DNA of 64,000 nt. It comes from Ooceraea biroi (lineage: Eukaryota; Arthropoda; Insecta; Hymenoptera; Formicidae). The DNA lies in NCBI RefSeq assembly GCF_003672135.1, contig NC_039517.1, positions 2,046,001 to 2,110,000 on the forward strand, read 5' to 3'. Below the pieces are notes generated by a model. The model saw only the letters and a program-made list of their open reading frames with translations, had not been told where the DNA came from and ran no database searches. Each line of letters begins with the position of its first letter. The first letter of the stretch is position 1. A program made the translations under genes and the position numbers. Below are positions 8,082-20,941 of this stretch, piece after piece.

Positions 8082-11000
8082 TATTTCCCGGCGCGGATCG
8101 GTGCGATTTGGTCGGAAGCCTCTACGGGGAGAGAGGGGAAAGGGGGGAAACGGACAGAATCTACGACGGGTCTGGCGGGAAAAGTCGCAAAAAAAAACGA
8201 GCGGTGGCACGGGTGGAGGAGCGAGGGGGGTTGCCGGTGCTCGCGGCAAAAAGGCCGGACCCCGGCTTTATTGGCCGAGTGGAACGCGATACACCGGACC
8301 GACCAGACTCCCCTCTGTCCCAGCCTGGGACAGAGATAATCACTTAATTACGCCCGGTGCCGGCCGTCGCGTGCACGCGATACTCCGAAAAGGTAATAAA
8401 AAGGAGTCGCCGCTGCACCCGCTGACGGCGGGGCCAGTTCATGGTGTACACGGTGTCCCGAAACGTCCGCTGTGCATCGGTGAACCGGGACGAAGCGTGT
8501 CGACCGTGCACATGGGTTTTTAATATGCGATTTATACGCGAAAAGATTTATAGTTTTATATTCATTTATTTATATAAATGAAAGACTACGTTTTGAGGTT
8601 TTGGGATTCAAGCTGGAGACGCAAGCGCGTCTATTCGAGCAACCTTTTATTGATCAAGATGAGACTGTACGTGTGACGAATGTGCGATAACGATATACAT
8701 CTTGGTAGGTTCGCCACCTTTTAGATCGATTTTTTAATACCAATTTAATTTAAAAAAGTTCAAAAATCTTGATAACGAAATTTGCACTTGCAGTATGGAG
8801 AGGACTGCGGTACACCGCGTATAAAATCTGATTCGGGGAAAATGTATGTGCGAAGGGTCGGGACACCCTCCGCCAACAACAAATACACGTTGCGTGTCGT
8901 ATCGCGGGACCACGCCCGCGACCGAGACCACGCGATGGCCATAAACGTCAACGTGGCGCGAGATGATGCGATGAAAGAATCATCCATGAGAGAAAGCCAG
9001 AGAGAGATCGAGAAATCAGAGTTGATCGAACCACTGGGATCCGCCCTGTCGTCGACCCGCCCTGTGAAATCTTAGCTTCGGCTGAACTGATAAATCTATT
9101 ATCAAGACGATACGCCACGCCGGCCGCGATAAAGCTTTCCCGTCAAACTCAAACTGAGTCAAACTTGCCGAGAAAGAGAGTGAGAGAGAGAGGGAGAGAG
9201 ATTGGACTTCTCTAAGCGAATCGACTCGATTAAATCCGCCTGGCTGCCGATGGACAACGGCTTCGTTCATCCCGATCAAGGGAGTATCCTGCCTACAAAC
9301 GATCCCTGCCTGCCGATGCAAGCTTCCTTCCTTCCGTCCTTCCTTCCTTGCTTGCTTCTGATCGGAGGAGCGTCAGGTCGAAGCAGGTCGATCGTGTCGC
9401 CGGATGATAGCGGGAGCAGCCTAGCGCGAGCGGGAAACGAAACAGGAGAAGGAAGAGATCCGGGAGGACGGCGACGAGGAGGAAAGACGAAGGAGGTCGT
9501 CCAGGTACGAAAGGAAAGGGGGTAGAGAGGGGTAACGGGGGGACAGCTCCAGGAGGGAGCCTGTACGCCAGCCATATGTCACGGGGACCTTACGTAGGTA
9601 TCCACGGCGTATCTTATCTTCCGCTTATAGCCGCGAGCGTAATCCAAGCGGAAGACAAACGCGCACGAAATAAAATCCGGACCGGTTCCAGACTTCCTTA
9701 CTCTCCTTTACGTCGAGCGTCGGCGAGCCAGGAAAAGAGAGAGAAAAAGAGAGACAGAGAGAGATAGAGAAGGACGAAGCTGCTCTTTCCTCGCACCACC
9801 CCCGCACTCCTTGCACTCTCCGGGGAGAGAAAGAGGCCGTAAGACGACCGTTTTCCCGGCAGCGAGCACGCGTATTCCCGTTTTTACGGGAGGAAAAGTA
9901 TACGTATCGGTGACGTTCCCAGGAAATCGAAGGGCTCCTCCGTGGCAGGAAGGGCGCAAACTGTGGGAGCAACCTCGTTGCGAGCGTAACGAGCGGAATC
10001 CACTCGAAGAGAGACGCTCGGGCGATTAAACGTCGCGCTCGAGAGAGAGACGCGTCTGCTCCGACGCGCGCGTTCGCTCGCGCGGAAATCGACGCTCGAC
10101 GGGGGTGGAAAAAAAAACCGACGGCCGATGTCAATTTAGCGCGCGTCGCCGGCGATTTCCGCGCGGATGGAATATATTTCGCGGTATTCCGTGAGAGCAT
10201 CCCGCGAGCGGAAATGCGACCTGTTTCGCGATAAACTATCGAGATTCTGCCGTTTTCCGGAGATTTCCGAACGCCGCGGAATCACGGAGAGCCGACATTA
10301 CGATTTTACGGAGGGCTACGCAGAATTTCCCGGCGTCGGCATCAATTATTCGCGAGCGAATCTCGCGGCGAGGCCCGGGCAGAGAACGAACGCGCGGAGG
10401 AATCCGCTCGGGTCACGACCGAGGGTTCTAAAATCCCAATCACCTGGCCGAGCGAATCGGAGAGGTATACCGGGAATCGCTCTAAAAAGTACAGTACCAA
10501 TCTCCCTCTGCACTCGGCGAGTGCAACGCACCGACCTCTTCCGGGATCCGAAATTTATCTTGACCTCTTGCCCGCGACCTGGGGCCGACATGATGACTTA
10601 ATGCGGCAATGAGGGCATCGCGTGAAATAATATTCGGACCGGTTTCAGGCAGGTACCAGGACCGGCTCGAGGGGACGATCGAGACGAGACAAGGCGAGCC
10701 GAGACAGCTCGTACGCGTCGATTTAAATATTCGGTGTCTTTTTCAGAAGTTCCCCGCTGTTCTCCGCTGTTAATTAACTCGAATCTCACGGAGATGAACG
10801 CGATGTGACGCGACACGGATAACGCGATGTAGGTACGCACGTAAGAGGTGTGCGTGTACGAAACACGAGAACCTCCATTTGAAGAAGGCGGCGTCAAAAG
10901 GGGCTCCGGGTACGAATATACGTAAAGCCGACTTTGCGACCGGGACTCGAGCCCGTGCTCCAGTTTCCCGAGGAGGGTCCGATATGGCGGCTTTCAAAGA

Positions 11001-12906
11001 CTGTCGGTCCGAATGCGACACAAAGACGAGCGGTGGATTATTATGGAAATCGTCCGGCTTTGTGTCTCTGGCGGGCACGGGCTTATGCCGCACGAGGCCA
11101 CGCGGGGTTACGACATCCTTTTAACTTATAGAGGAGCACCGAGACTAAGAGAGAGAGAGAGAGCAGGGTATTTTCGCTCTGAAACAATCCCTCCACGAGA
11201 ACCGAGTGAAAGAGATACGTATCTGTTCTTTCGTTGCACAGGCCACGCGCGTGTGCGTTTCTCCTCTTCCGCTCGCACGAGATCGCGAGGCGCGACTTGT
11301 CGCTCGCTAACGAGCGCGAGGCCCAAATCGGACGGAACAATGGCTCGTACTTTCTCGATAAACGGCTGACTATCAGCTGAATCTCTCTCTCGCTCTTCGC
11401 GAAAAAGAAACAATAAGGAGTTTTTTATCTCTACAGGAATTAATAAAGGACACGATATTTATTCAGTAAAATATTTCCGAAGGCGCGAACGCGCCGCACA
11501 AATCGTCAGCAGCCGCGTCGGAGATCGAGAAATCGTTCCGTGTGATTTAGATTTAAAGCGTTATCGTATCTGGACTCTTTCTCTCTCTTTCTCTTTCGTC
11601 TCTCCTATTCTAGTAAATGCGAATGCAACGCGCTGCAGCGGATGTCGGCGTTGAAAGCGGGCGGACCGGCCGGAGATTAGGAGCGTTTTTCCAGCAAAAG
11701 TGGAGCACGCTTAGCGCGACCAGTTTGCGACTCGCGAACGGAAGCAGTTATCGCAATTGGAGGCAACCGGAGCGAAAGCAATCGCAGCGCAGCGCGCAAT
11801 GTCGCATCGACACTTATCTTCTCGTAAAATAGTGTGGTTCTTTCAGAAAAGAGAGTCGCAAAATGCTCAACAAGATATTTATTATAATTAAATAATCGTT
11901 TCTCTCTCTCTCTCTTTCTCTCTCGGAGAGAAAATTCTCCAGCCTCAAATCCTATCATCTTGCGCTTTTTATCTCAATTTCAATTTAATGGAACCACGAT
12001 GTCTTCATGTCCCAGTTTCGCTACCGGAATCGACATCCGAATAGGAAACGAAGACGGAATTAGGACAGGGAAACCTAAGCGCGACCGGAAACCCGATCTG
12101 GCGATCGACAATCGTGCTCGTGGCGCGCGTATAACCGCCGTAAAGGTGGATGTCGGTGGAAACGAAGAAAATTAGAAATATCCGGACAGACAGACCGACG
12201 AGATCCGGACGTGTCACCGAGAACGTGCTCCTCGCGCTGGTCGCGGCATTATCGTTACATGCGCGGCCGCGCACGTTTCACGGGCGCTTCATTTTTCAGC
12301 GGGATGTCCTGTATCTCCTCCTCCTGCTCCTCCTTGTCCTCGTCCTCTTCCTCCTCAGGTCCCATCCGGTCGATGCGATCGATCGTCGCGAGATCGTATG
12401 ATTTAATTAAATACACCGGCGCCGGACGAAATTGCCGATTACCGGCGACGTCGACCGCGAAATCCATCAAGAAATTGAAGACGCGGGACCGAGCATGTGT
12501 GTCGTGTAATGGTTCCCGATTTCAGGCATGTACGCCGGACAAGCGGCGGACAAGGGTTCTTCGACGTCAAATATTTCGATAGCCGAGCCTCTCGAAATTC
12601 ACAGACACCGCGCGACGAGACGAGACGGGATGGGACGGGACGGGACAAAATTAAAATGATAATGATAGGTACGGCAGATGTCACGGACAACGCGATGGCA
12701 ACGGCGGAAGGCGACGCCGGGATAATTGCGTAATCACACGCGTCGGCTTAAATCATTAAAATTTCAATTTAATTTTTTAATTAGTCGTGAGCGCGCTCTC
12801 CCGTGTCTTCCCGGCTCGCAAAACGCAGAAAGACGACATCCATAAAATTCAAACAGACGTTGCACATTCTTTGTATCTCTTTTTCCCTCTTTTTCTTGAG
12901 GAACAA
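8082..12906. other. CpG-rich unique DNA, no gene recognised
   Basis: Long overlapping frames on both strands (for example 9625-10200 minus and 10167-10601 plus) have arginine/serine-rich, low-complexity content and no known motif. Purine or pyrimidine simple repeats occur at about 9175-9199 (AG), 9325-9358 (TTCC/CTTG), 9733-9765 (AG), 11147-11163 (AG) and 11901-11926 (TC). I see no RNA gene or convincing exon. Confidence 0.45.
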
Positions 12907-13389
12907 GATTATTTGGTAAATCTACCGATTAGCAAACCGACCTCCTATCACCTTGTCCTTGACATATATTATAGAGGTCACTCTTCTAAGTAACATTGTG
13001 CAAGTTTTAACCGTCGGTCGTTGTTTACTAAAAAGTTATTAACAAAAGAAGTTTAATGATTTTGCACGAATTTTCAGCTGTCTACGCGAACCAAGAACAT
13101 AATATTGACATATATTACAAAGGTCACCTTCCCGAATAACCCGCACTAGGTTTTAGTCGTCGATAGTTGTTTATGAATAAGTTATTAACAAAAGAAATTT
13201 TGCAAATATAGTAGTTATTTTGAATATTGAAAGATATAAAAGACGAATATGTATATGAACGAAGGAAGGAAAGTCATTTAAAGCAGTGAATCGTTAATAT
13301 ATAGAATAGTTTCTTTTAATATAAGTACAAAGTATTCTTCACTTTAACCAAAAGCACAAACAGTTAAATACAAAGTATTCTCTGCTTTA

Positions 13390-13425
13390 ACCTAACCTAA
13401 ACTAACCTAACCTAACCTGGTTAGG
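13390..13425. repeat. CCTAA/TTAGG telomere-type pentamer run inside copy 1
   Basis: Several CCTAA units (one variant CTAAA) are followed by TGG and then TTAGG on the same strand, giving a small head-to-head arrangement. TTAGG is the common insect telomere repeat, but the position inside a delimited transposon argues against a chromosome end. Confidence 0.85.
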
Positions 13426-13679
13426 TTATATTTTCCGAAACTGGAGCCTCGGACGGCTCGTTTTCAGCCCGCTTCGCGGGAGGGCGGGGGGCAGGGGCTT
13501 CGCCCCCCCCCCCGCCGGAATCCGTGCCGTGTACCAGGTGATCAAAATATGTACGGTAAAATCTGTTACACTGGTTCTGGCGGGGGGTGGGGGGCGAAGC
13601 CCCTGCCCCCCGCCCTGCCGCGAAGCGGGCTGAAACCGAGCGTATGTGTCCGGGGCTCCAGTTTCGGAAAATATAACCT
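13423..13679. repeat. Nested GC-rich inverted repeat inside copy 1
   Basis: The segment starts AGGTTATATTTTCCGAAACT and ends with its complement. Further in lie CAGCCCGCTTCGCGGG and poly-C/poly-G runs, which are mirrored at about 13577-13633. The arms surround a unique centre with CCGTGTACCAGGTGATCAAA. A related segment is found in copy 2. Confidence 0.8.
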
Positions 13680-13868
13680 TTTGCTTGTTGTGGACGGCTG
13701 AAAATTCGTGCGAAATCATTAAACTGCTTTTGTTAATAACTTTTTAGTAAACAACGACCGACGGCTAAAACCTTTTGAAGGTCACTCAGGAGGGTGACCT
13801 CTATAATATATGTCAAGGACAAGGTGATAGGAGGTGGGTTCGCTAATCGGTAGATTTACCGATTATTT

Positions 13869-16800
13869 AAATAATCGCACTACTTAGACTCGATAAATAA
13901 GACTTTACTTCGCTCTCGCAGGCAGGCGTTCATTATTTGCCTGCTAAACGCCTGCAAACTACACGTTCTCCGGAAACTCTGCTCGACGATACGATCGGAC
14001 AAAGCCGTGAACTCTCCCATTTCTCGAACTAACGAGCGAGGATCGCCGGGATACAACCTACCGGGATACGATGGTTCGCCATTGTTCAGCACGTCTGTCA
14101 GGTCAGAACGGAAGTCTCGATCGCAAGGGCGTTAAATGGTGGTACAGCGACCTGGGGCGTCAGTCTGCACGCGCGCGTGCACGCTTAGAAAAGACGACGA
14201 CCACGTGGAGCACAAGGAGGAACCCCCCGCAAACCTAATTCCGGTGTCGATTTAATCGCACGGCTGGCAACAATAACAGGCTCGCCGTCTGCCGTGATTT
14301 CGACGGGCGATGGAGGAACGGGGTGAAATTACGGGTTATCGGCCGCGAGACGAGACGATCGACCTCGGGCCGAGATAATGGCCGGTGCCGAGCGGAATCG
14401 GGGCCTCGATCGGGCCCCTACGTTTCGGGATTATAACAGGTTCCTTCGGGGCGAGGCGTTCTCCAGACACTCGCGGAAATTGGAATAATTGAGTCTAATG
14501 ATTCGGATATACGGGACATCACAATGCTCGCGCCTGGATTTCTCTTTGCACGTATATGTGCAAGTGCAGAACGGGTTCTTTTCGCGGCGAGATGTTCATT
14601 ATCTCAATGCTCAACGTTGGATGTATGTATCACGGTGTCCATTAACTCGTGATAAAGTTCCCGAGAATCTCACGTCGACGGGAGAGAGCCGTCCGCCCGT
14701 TTTTCCCTCATTCCTCAATTCATCACGAGTTATCGCCGTGATTGCGATATTCCTGGCACGCTCCACGTGCTCCGAGCGGTTCAGAACGTTACTATCGAGT
14801 TGCCGTAAGTAATTTCAGTCCGCGCGATGCGCACTAGTACCGTCGTCTACAGGACCCTCGGTGGTGCTCCGAAGCCGCATCAAGCAAGAAAGAACCGCCC
14901 GAGCAATGCGCGCCGGGTTTATTCCGGTCGCGGAGTAAATTCAGGCGCATTAATAAAACCCTGAATAAGCAAAGGTAAGGTCGCCGGGGCGCATAAAGAT
15001 AATATAGCGCTTACGAAAGGGCGGCGTGCGCAATATGCACGTAGTGGACGGCGAGAGTCGGCGTCCCCGGGAAGAAAAGGGGCCGTACGTGTCGGTTAAA
15101 AGCTCGTCGACCCCTCCGAGCGGTAGGAAATCGAGTCCCCTCTCCCTCGGACGACCCTCGACCTGACCAGACCGAGTTCTCTCGGTCGTACGTACCCCCG
15201 TCGGACGTTATCCTCGTACGCGAGAGAATTTCTGTTGACGGTGCCGTCGCGATAACTCGATTATGCTGTCGCGAGCGAGCACGGCCTACCTGAAGCCGCT
15301 CCGAAAGCTGCGCCATGCACGTCTCTAAACTGAATAGTTGTCCCCCAGAGAGCCAAACTCGCCACGTTAGCGTTGAAAGCGTAGTTGCAAAATGAGGAGA
15401 TTGACCGCGAGAGATGTGGTCCAGCGTCGAACGTGGAGGAAGCTTCATCATCTCATCTTTATTATATTTGGAAAAAAGAAAGAAAAAAAAGAGAGGGAGA
15501 AATATTTGCGTGGATTTGCATAAGATAATTAATAAAAATTAAAATTAAATTAAAGGTGATTAATTTAATTAGATGATAGAACGTAACAGAGGATTGTGCG
15601 CATTTGCACTATTTCCTCGCAATGTTCTCCATGATGAATCATTCTGCTCCCTCCACAGTCTCTTGTTACACCTCTCAGTTTAACGAGATCCCTCGTGAAT
15701 CGCCGCGAGAAAATATTTACGGTATGCAGGACGGTTGTATTTTATTTTACCACGCGGTAAACCGCATCGCGATCTCGACTTAATATTAAGACGTCCGTAC
15801 GTTCCGTTCGGTGACGTTTCCTCGATCTCCCGGAATTCACCGGGGGACGGGCGCTCTCTAACGTTCCGAGGAACGACTCCGGTTGCGCGTCTCGGATTCA
15901 AAATCGACCTGCGAGGGACTCTCCGGTCTCTCCAATTCCGAGACTCGCACGTGAGGATCTCTTTTCCCAGCCGACTGCCGCGCGCTTACGGCGTCTCCGG
16001 AATCGATCTCGATTCCCTTCCCCGGGCCCTCTCCTCCCCTGGTCGCGGATATAAAACCCTTTCCTGCACGCCGTGGCATCCATAACGCAGGAACTCGACA
16101 GGCATTCCGTTTCCCGTAAACGACGTCGCTTCCAGAAACCAACCGCGCGGCCCGCGTCATCCGGAGACGCTAATAGAGACGCCGGACGAAAGGGACAGTG
16201 ATTATATCGCCGATGTGATTAAAACGTACGTGTACGTGCGTGTGTGCGTCACACAGCTTCCAACGACCACGGCGGCAGTTAGCTAAACCTTTGTTCCAGC
16301 AGGTACACTCGGCCTCGTCTGTCCACCTTTGGTCTCTCTTTGGTCAGGTGTGCGCTCCTTTCTCGAGCGAGCAGCGTCGTCTCTCTTTCTCTCTCTTTTT
16401 CTCATCCGCCCGCTTTCAAGGCAGACCCTCCATGACGAACGAGGGTCCACGAGCTGGCTGCGAGGCCACGCCAGACGACTTCGCAGACTTCTCTCGAGAA
16501 GCTATCTCGAGAAATGACGGACAACAACGGGCGATGTATACCTGTTGACCGGCCGCCGTGATGATTATGCGGCGCCTACACCTTGCCCGTCCACACGACC
16601 GGTCCCTCCCCCCAGAGTCGTAATAGGAGTCCCCCTCCCCCGATCATCCCCGCGGGACAGTTGCGGGACCAAACGGTGAAATATCGCCGGGGCTTAGAGC
16701 GCGCGATCGTAATCGCGTTATTAATCGCGGCCGGCGTAATCCGAAACGCGGATTAAACGATAAAATATCGCCGCGCGCGCGCGAGTCGCGTTTGATTAAG

Positions 16801-19800
16801 GCCGGCCGTTTGATTAATACGCGCGCGAGCGAGCAATCGCGCAGAGTAATTAACTCGAGCGGCAGACCTCTCCGCAGATGATGCGTTTACGTTAAACGAG
16901 CCAATGAGAGATCATTGTACGACGTATCGATATTCATTAGCCCGCTCGTGCTGATCGACGTGCGTTTTTCATCGATATTATTTAGCCTTTGATCTCCGTG
17001 CTTCTCTCTCTCTCTCTTCTTCCTGCTGGCCGATTTTCTCCAACCGCGTAAATAACAGCTGAATTACATATTAATCATCGTCTCGCGCGGATTATGATCA
17101 ATGGCACCTCGAGATCTCACTCACTCGCGCGCTTCGAGGGTGGCTCGCAGCTCTCGATGCAAGTGATATTTTATGCCATTAATAACTGAGCCCCGACTTC
17201 TCCGGCTCGCTCGGCAAGACATTATCAACTAACCGCGTCCGCGTTTGGATGAAATTATGATAAAATGACAATCTCGACCGCCGAGAGGAGCGTTCTCGCG
17301 TTTCCTTTTTCCTCGCTCCTCCACTCCGTGAGTCGTGCACGCGTTGGTTAACGCCCGGCGTCCCTCGAGAGATCCAGCAGTAAGGAACCACGAAATCATC
17401 CTCGGCTCCGGCAGCCGGGAGAGACAAGCGGAAGAAACCATGGCGGCGGCGGAGAGGTGACGGCAGCTGCGGGATAAGATGGAACTCAAGCTGAGAGTAT
17501 AATGAGCGGGCGGCAGGTAATGAAGACCGCTCAATCTACTACCCTCTCGCGCGAGCGCGGTCTCTCGCTCTCCCAAAGGGCGCACTCGCGCAGCCCTCAA
17601 CCCCGATCCTCGCCGCTAATCCGTTTAATCCCGGCGTAATTAATCACCGTGACACTTTAATAATTCCTTGACCTACGCGAGCCCCGGCGGAATCCGAGAA
17701 AACGGAAAACCTCCGCGCACGACAGCACGACGCGACGCGTCGGACGATCCGTTGGGCGTTTCTTTGGGAATTGAGCCGTTTCGAAATCAGAAACGAGACT
17801 CGGAAGCGTACCCGTACAGATCCACTGGTGGATAAAATTTATCACGGTGAAAAAATTCAACGGAGCTCGAGATTAACGCGAGCTTCGAGGAGCTGGGAGG
17901 AGCGGCTCGCGAATTAACGTGCGCGCCGATCACCCACGCACAAATCACGTCGATCCACGTCAATCCGACAAATCCTCGTGGAGCGGTAGTCACCGCTCTT
18001 CGCGTACGCCGTGACGGGAATTCTCTGAACGCTCGGTGTTTGCCGTCATGCTCATTCAAACGCGCCCCGACGTGTATTATCGGTCGAAACGCTCTCTCGC
18101 CGCTTTCTGAGCCGCCAGGTGCCTTCGATTTTTTCACTCCCCAGCCACCCCTCCCCGGTGCCTCTTGCACACCGACCCTGTCTCTGTCGAAGAGACGGGA
18201 CGTCGACGAGGAGGACGAGCGAGCCTCGAGTGACAGTTTGCAGAGGATTTTCCGCGGGGCGGCTTTATCCGCGCGCGCTCGCGCGGACCCTTCCGGGGGA
18301 TGTGTGTTTGTGGACTGACCCCGCACATCCCAAATGCACTCCGCGAGTGTTTGCACTCGCGGGGATCCATTGTGGATTCCCCGCGATGAATTTCTGTTTA
18401 TGCAAATACGGCAGCCCGAAGGATACCCCCGAAGAGCGAGAATACCCGCGCGCGCGCGCGGTTTCGCCAAGTACAACTTAATACAACCGCCTGCGATAAT
18501 ATTTACCCCCTCGTGTGCCCCGAATTTCCCAATGCTATAATGATGCTGGAAAACAGTACGTTTGCGGATACAGAGAAAAGGGAACGCTGGGCGATCGGAA
18601 TACGAATAATTTTCCCTTTCGGAATGTGCGATCTAAATGGAAATGCAGCTTTGATTTCGGCGAGATTTGTCCGTTCCGCCGATTGATCGCGTGGTTTTAG
18701 AATTTTTACGCTAGCGAGAAAGAGATGGGGAGATATATCAGCTGGACGAAGGGAGATTTCGCGCTATTCGAGAAGTTACGCCGAAGAGAGTATACGTGGA
18801 AGCCGGCCCTTCGACCGACCGACCGACCGACCAACCAAGGCGGCATACCTGACCGCCAATTATTCTCGCATCTCAACCAACTGCTCCTTCGCTCCTTGCC
18901 TTTGCCTCGCTCTCGAGTCGGACTTTTAACGGACCACCTCAGTCCCCCCAAAACACGAAAGATAATTCAGATATCATCCCTCCGATTCCCGAGCAATCCG
19001 GAGCGAGGAGGATCGACCCGTGTCGACATGCAACACACGCGGGGTGCCCCGAGGACTCGCGTGCCAACTGACGCCTCCCGAATCGGGGAGCAGATTGTAA
19101 ACCGGCGATTAGTCCCACCCTAGCGGCCAAAGTGTGGAAAAACGAGCGGAAGGTCTCCCGAAAGCGGTCGCGGTTGAGGAGGAGCGAGAGGGAAGCTCGA
19201 GCTGGCGTTCGCCAAAAATAGGGGAGATGCACGCCGATACGGAAATTGAGCGGATAAGTCTCACACCGCGAGAGGGAAAGTGTATCGAATCAGAAAAGGA
19301 TTCCTATTCGAGGAAAAAAGCGAAAATGGGGGACGCGGTGAGAACAAGATTCGGGTTCCAATATCGATCATTTTCCTCCTCTTTTCCGTTTTCCGGAACG
19401 CGTGACACTCGTCCTCGGAGGCAGCAAGAATTTTCACGGATTCACGCGTGATGTTTTCTCTGGGGCACCCGGAACGTCGCCCTGCCCACGTTTCTCCTCT
19501 CCCGCAGACCAGAATGCAAATGCAAACGCGTGATCGGTCACCGGCAACAAAGACAGCATTCCAGCTAAATTCAGGTACAAAGAGCGACGAGAAGGGGTGT
19601 TGAGGGAGACGACGAGGGCCGAGTGGAGTGCGCTCGTGAGGTCTCTTCCTGCTGAGAGAGTCCCGGGCCTCGAGGATCGCTGCCGTGTCGAGGGATTAAA
19701 GCGTTAAGAGCGCCGATTACGCTCACGACGAGGCGTGAAGCCTCGCACCGGATCGATCTTCAGGGATTTCTTTCATAGCACGGCGGATCGGTGCCCGATG

Positions 19801-20939
19801 GCGATGCCTGATGGAACGCACCCCCGAGAACGAAACCCCGTAAACTTGTCCATCCCGTTTACGACGAGAAAACATGGCCCGCCCCAAAAAAGCATGATTG
19901 ATCATCGTGTCAATAGAATTGCTGTTTTTCGGGAAATTTTCGTGTACCGTTTCGAGTCGGTTAAAGTGTCGGAAAGTATGATAGATGGTCAATAAAAATA
20001 AAATTCCGAAAATATTTCGATTTATCGCTATAAGTATCAGCCGCGAAAGATTTAGTCGTTCGCTGTTTGCTGAGAATCGCACATTTGTATGCTCAACTCT
20101 TGACTCCAGTGCGCGCCGGTCTATCATATCGCAACGATTTATCGCGGCTGCGGTCGTCCGGTTTCCTCAACGGAAACTGCTCTAAGGTAACCCAAGGTAA
20201 CAAGCCGAGTCGAAGCAGCTTCGATAAATCAGCGAAGAAAGGGAGCGAGCGTCTCATATTCTCTCTCTTCCGCCTCACGAGCACCGCCGGAGAGCACGCA
20301 AGTTCGAGACGGCAAAGCGCGTGGATCGCAAAGTCCCGGCAGGATTTACCGCTTTGTTAAGTTTCCGAATAAGCCAGACGCGAGGCGGACTCGCGGGAGA
20401 AGCGAGCGACTGCTCACGAGTGCGTGCAAGACCGATGGTTCAATTAAGGATGTACCGACGCCGGTTACCCCCGCCGGGGTACATAATCTCCTCGCCGCGC
20501 ATCATCCCTCGCCGCCCCGCTCGCCGGTGGAAAGTCCGCGGCCGCCTTCACTTCCACGGGGAAAACTTCCGGCGTTCTCCCCGCAGCGCGAGGCGCCGCC
20601 GGAAATCTCGAATTACCGAGGCGTTTTACGTTTAAGAGCGCCGGCCGTTTTATCCTGGCGAAAGGGCGCAACACGCCGGCGGCTTTAGCCCTTCCTCGCA
20701 GGGGGGATTAGGAAATGGATAGGCCACCGGCACTCCGGATCCTCGAAGCAGCCGGGGGAAAATTATAAAACGCGTCCCTGCTCGCTATTCGGGACCAGAA
20801 AATATTGGCGAGCGGAAAACGGAACGCGAAGCGCCCGAGAATTATGCACGCAGCCTTGGAAATGTCGACATCGACGCAATGCCACATGTTTAAACAATAA
20901 AAGTGTTCATCTGAAGACAATTGTATATGATGTTTAATA
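13869..20939. other. CpG-rich unique DNA, no gene recognised
   Basis: I find no exon with paired splice signals and a recognisable product. Open frames such as 15011-15451 (minus), 17787-18476 (minus) and 18725-19123 (plus) are composition artefacts as far as I can judge. Simple repeats include (TC) patches at about 16381-16403 and 17001-17021 and a (GACC)n run at 18812-18836. The stretch ends at the TA target of mariner copy A. Confidence 0.45.
18812..18836. repeat. (GACC)n simple repeat
   Basis: Tandem CGAC/GACC tetramers directly visible. Confidence 0.8.
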
Positions 20940-20941
20940 TA

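Larger units (their letters stand above)
12915..13860 (+). mobile_element. Fold-back element with telomere-type repeats, copy 1 (8-bp target GATTATTT)
   Basis: Long inverted arms (about 12915-13085 and 13695-13860) begin GGTAAATCTACCGATTAGC and end with its complement. An exact 8-bp direct duplication GATTATTT flanks the element (12907-12914 and 13861-13868), the target size used by hAT, P and Merlin-type transposases. Inside, in order, are a diverged second repeat of the arm sequence (about 13100-13200), a run of CCTAA pentamers (13390-13418) meeting TTAGG head-to-head, and a nested inverted repeat of very high GC (13423-13679). No coding frame was found. The superfamily is undecided because the GGTAA ends do not match the usual hAT ends. 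Confidence 0.8.

Noticed and set aside
9625..10200. 191-codon frame on the minus strand
   Set aside because: It runs through AG/TC simple repeats, giving SLSLS and RERE stretches, and has no recognisable content.
13390..13425. TTAGG/CCTAA run as a chromosome end or interstitial fusion site
   Set aside because: It lies inside an element with exact 8-bp flanking duplications, and a second copy has the same arrangement.
15011..15451. Minus-strand frame ending near a CAG|GTAGGC donor-like site
   Set aside because: No matching acceptor of quality and no recognised product, so it is not listed as an exon.
17787..18476. 229-codon frame on the minus strand
   Set aside because: It is compositional: overlapping frames are open on the plus strand too, and there are no motifs.
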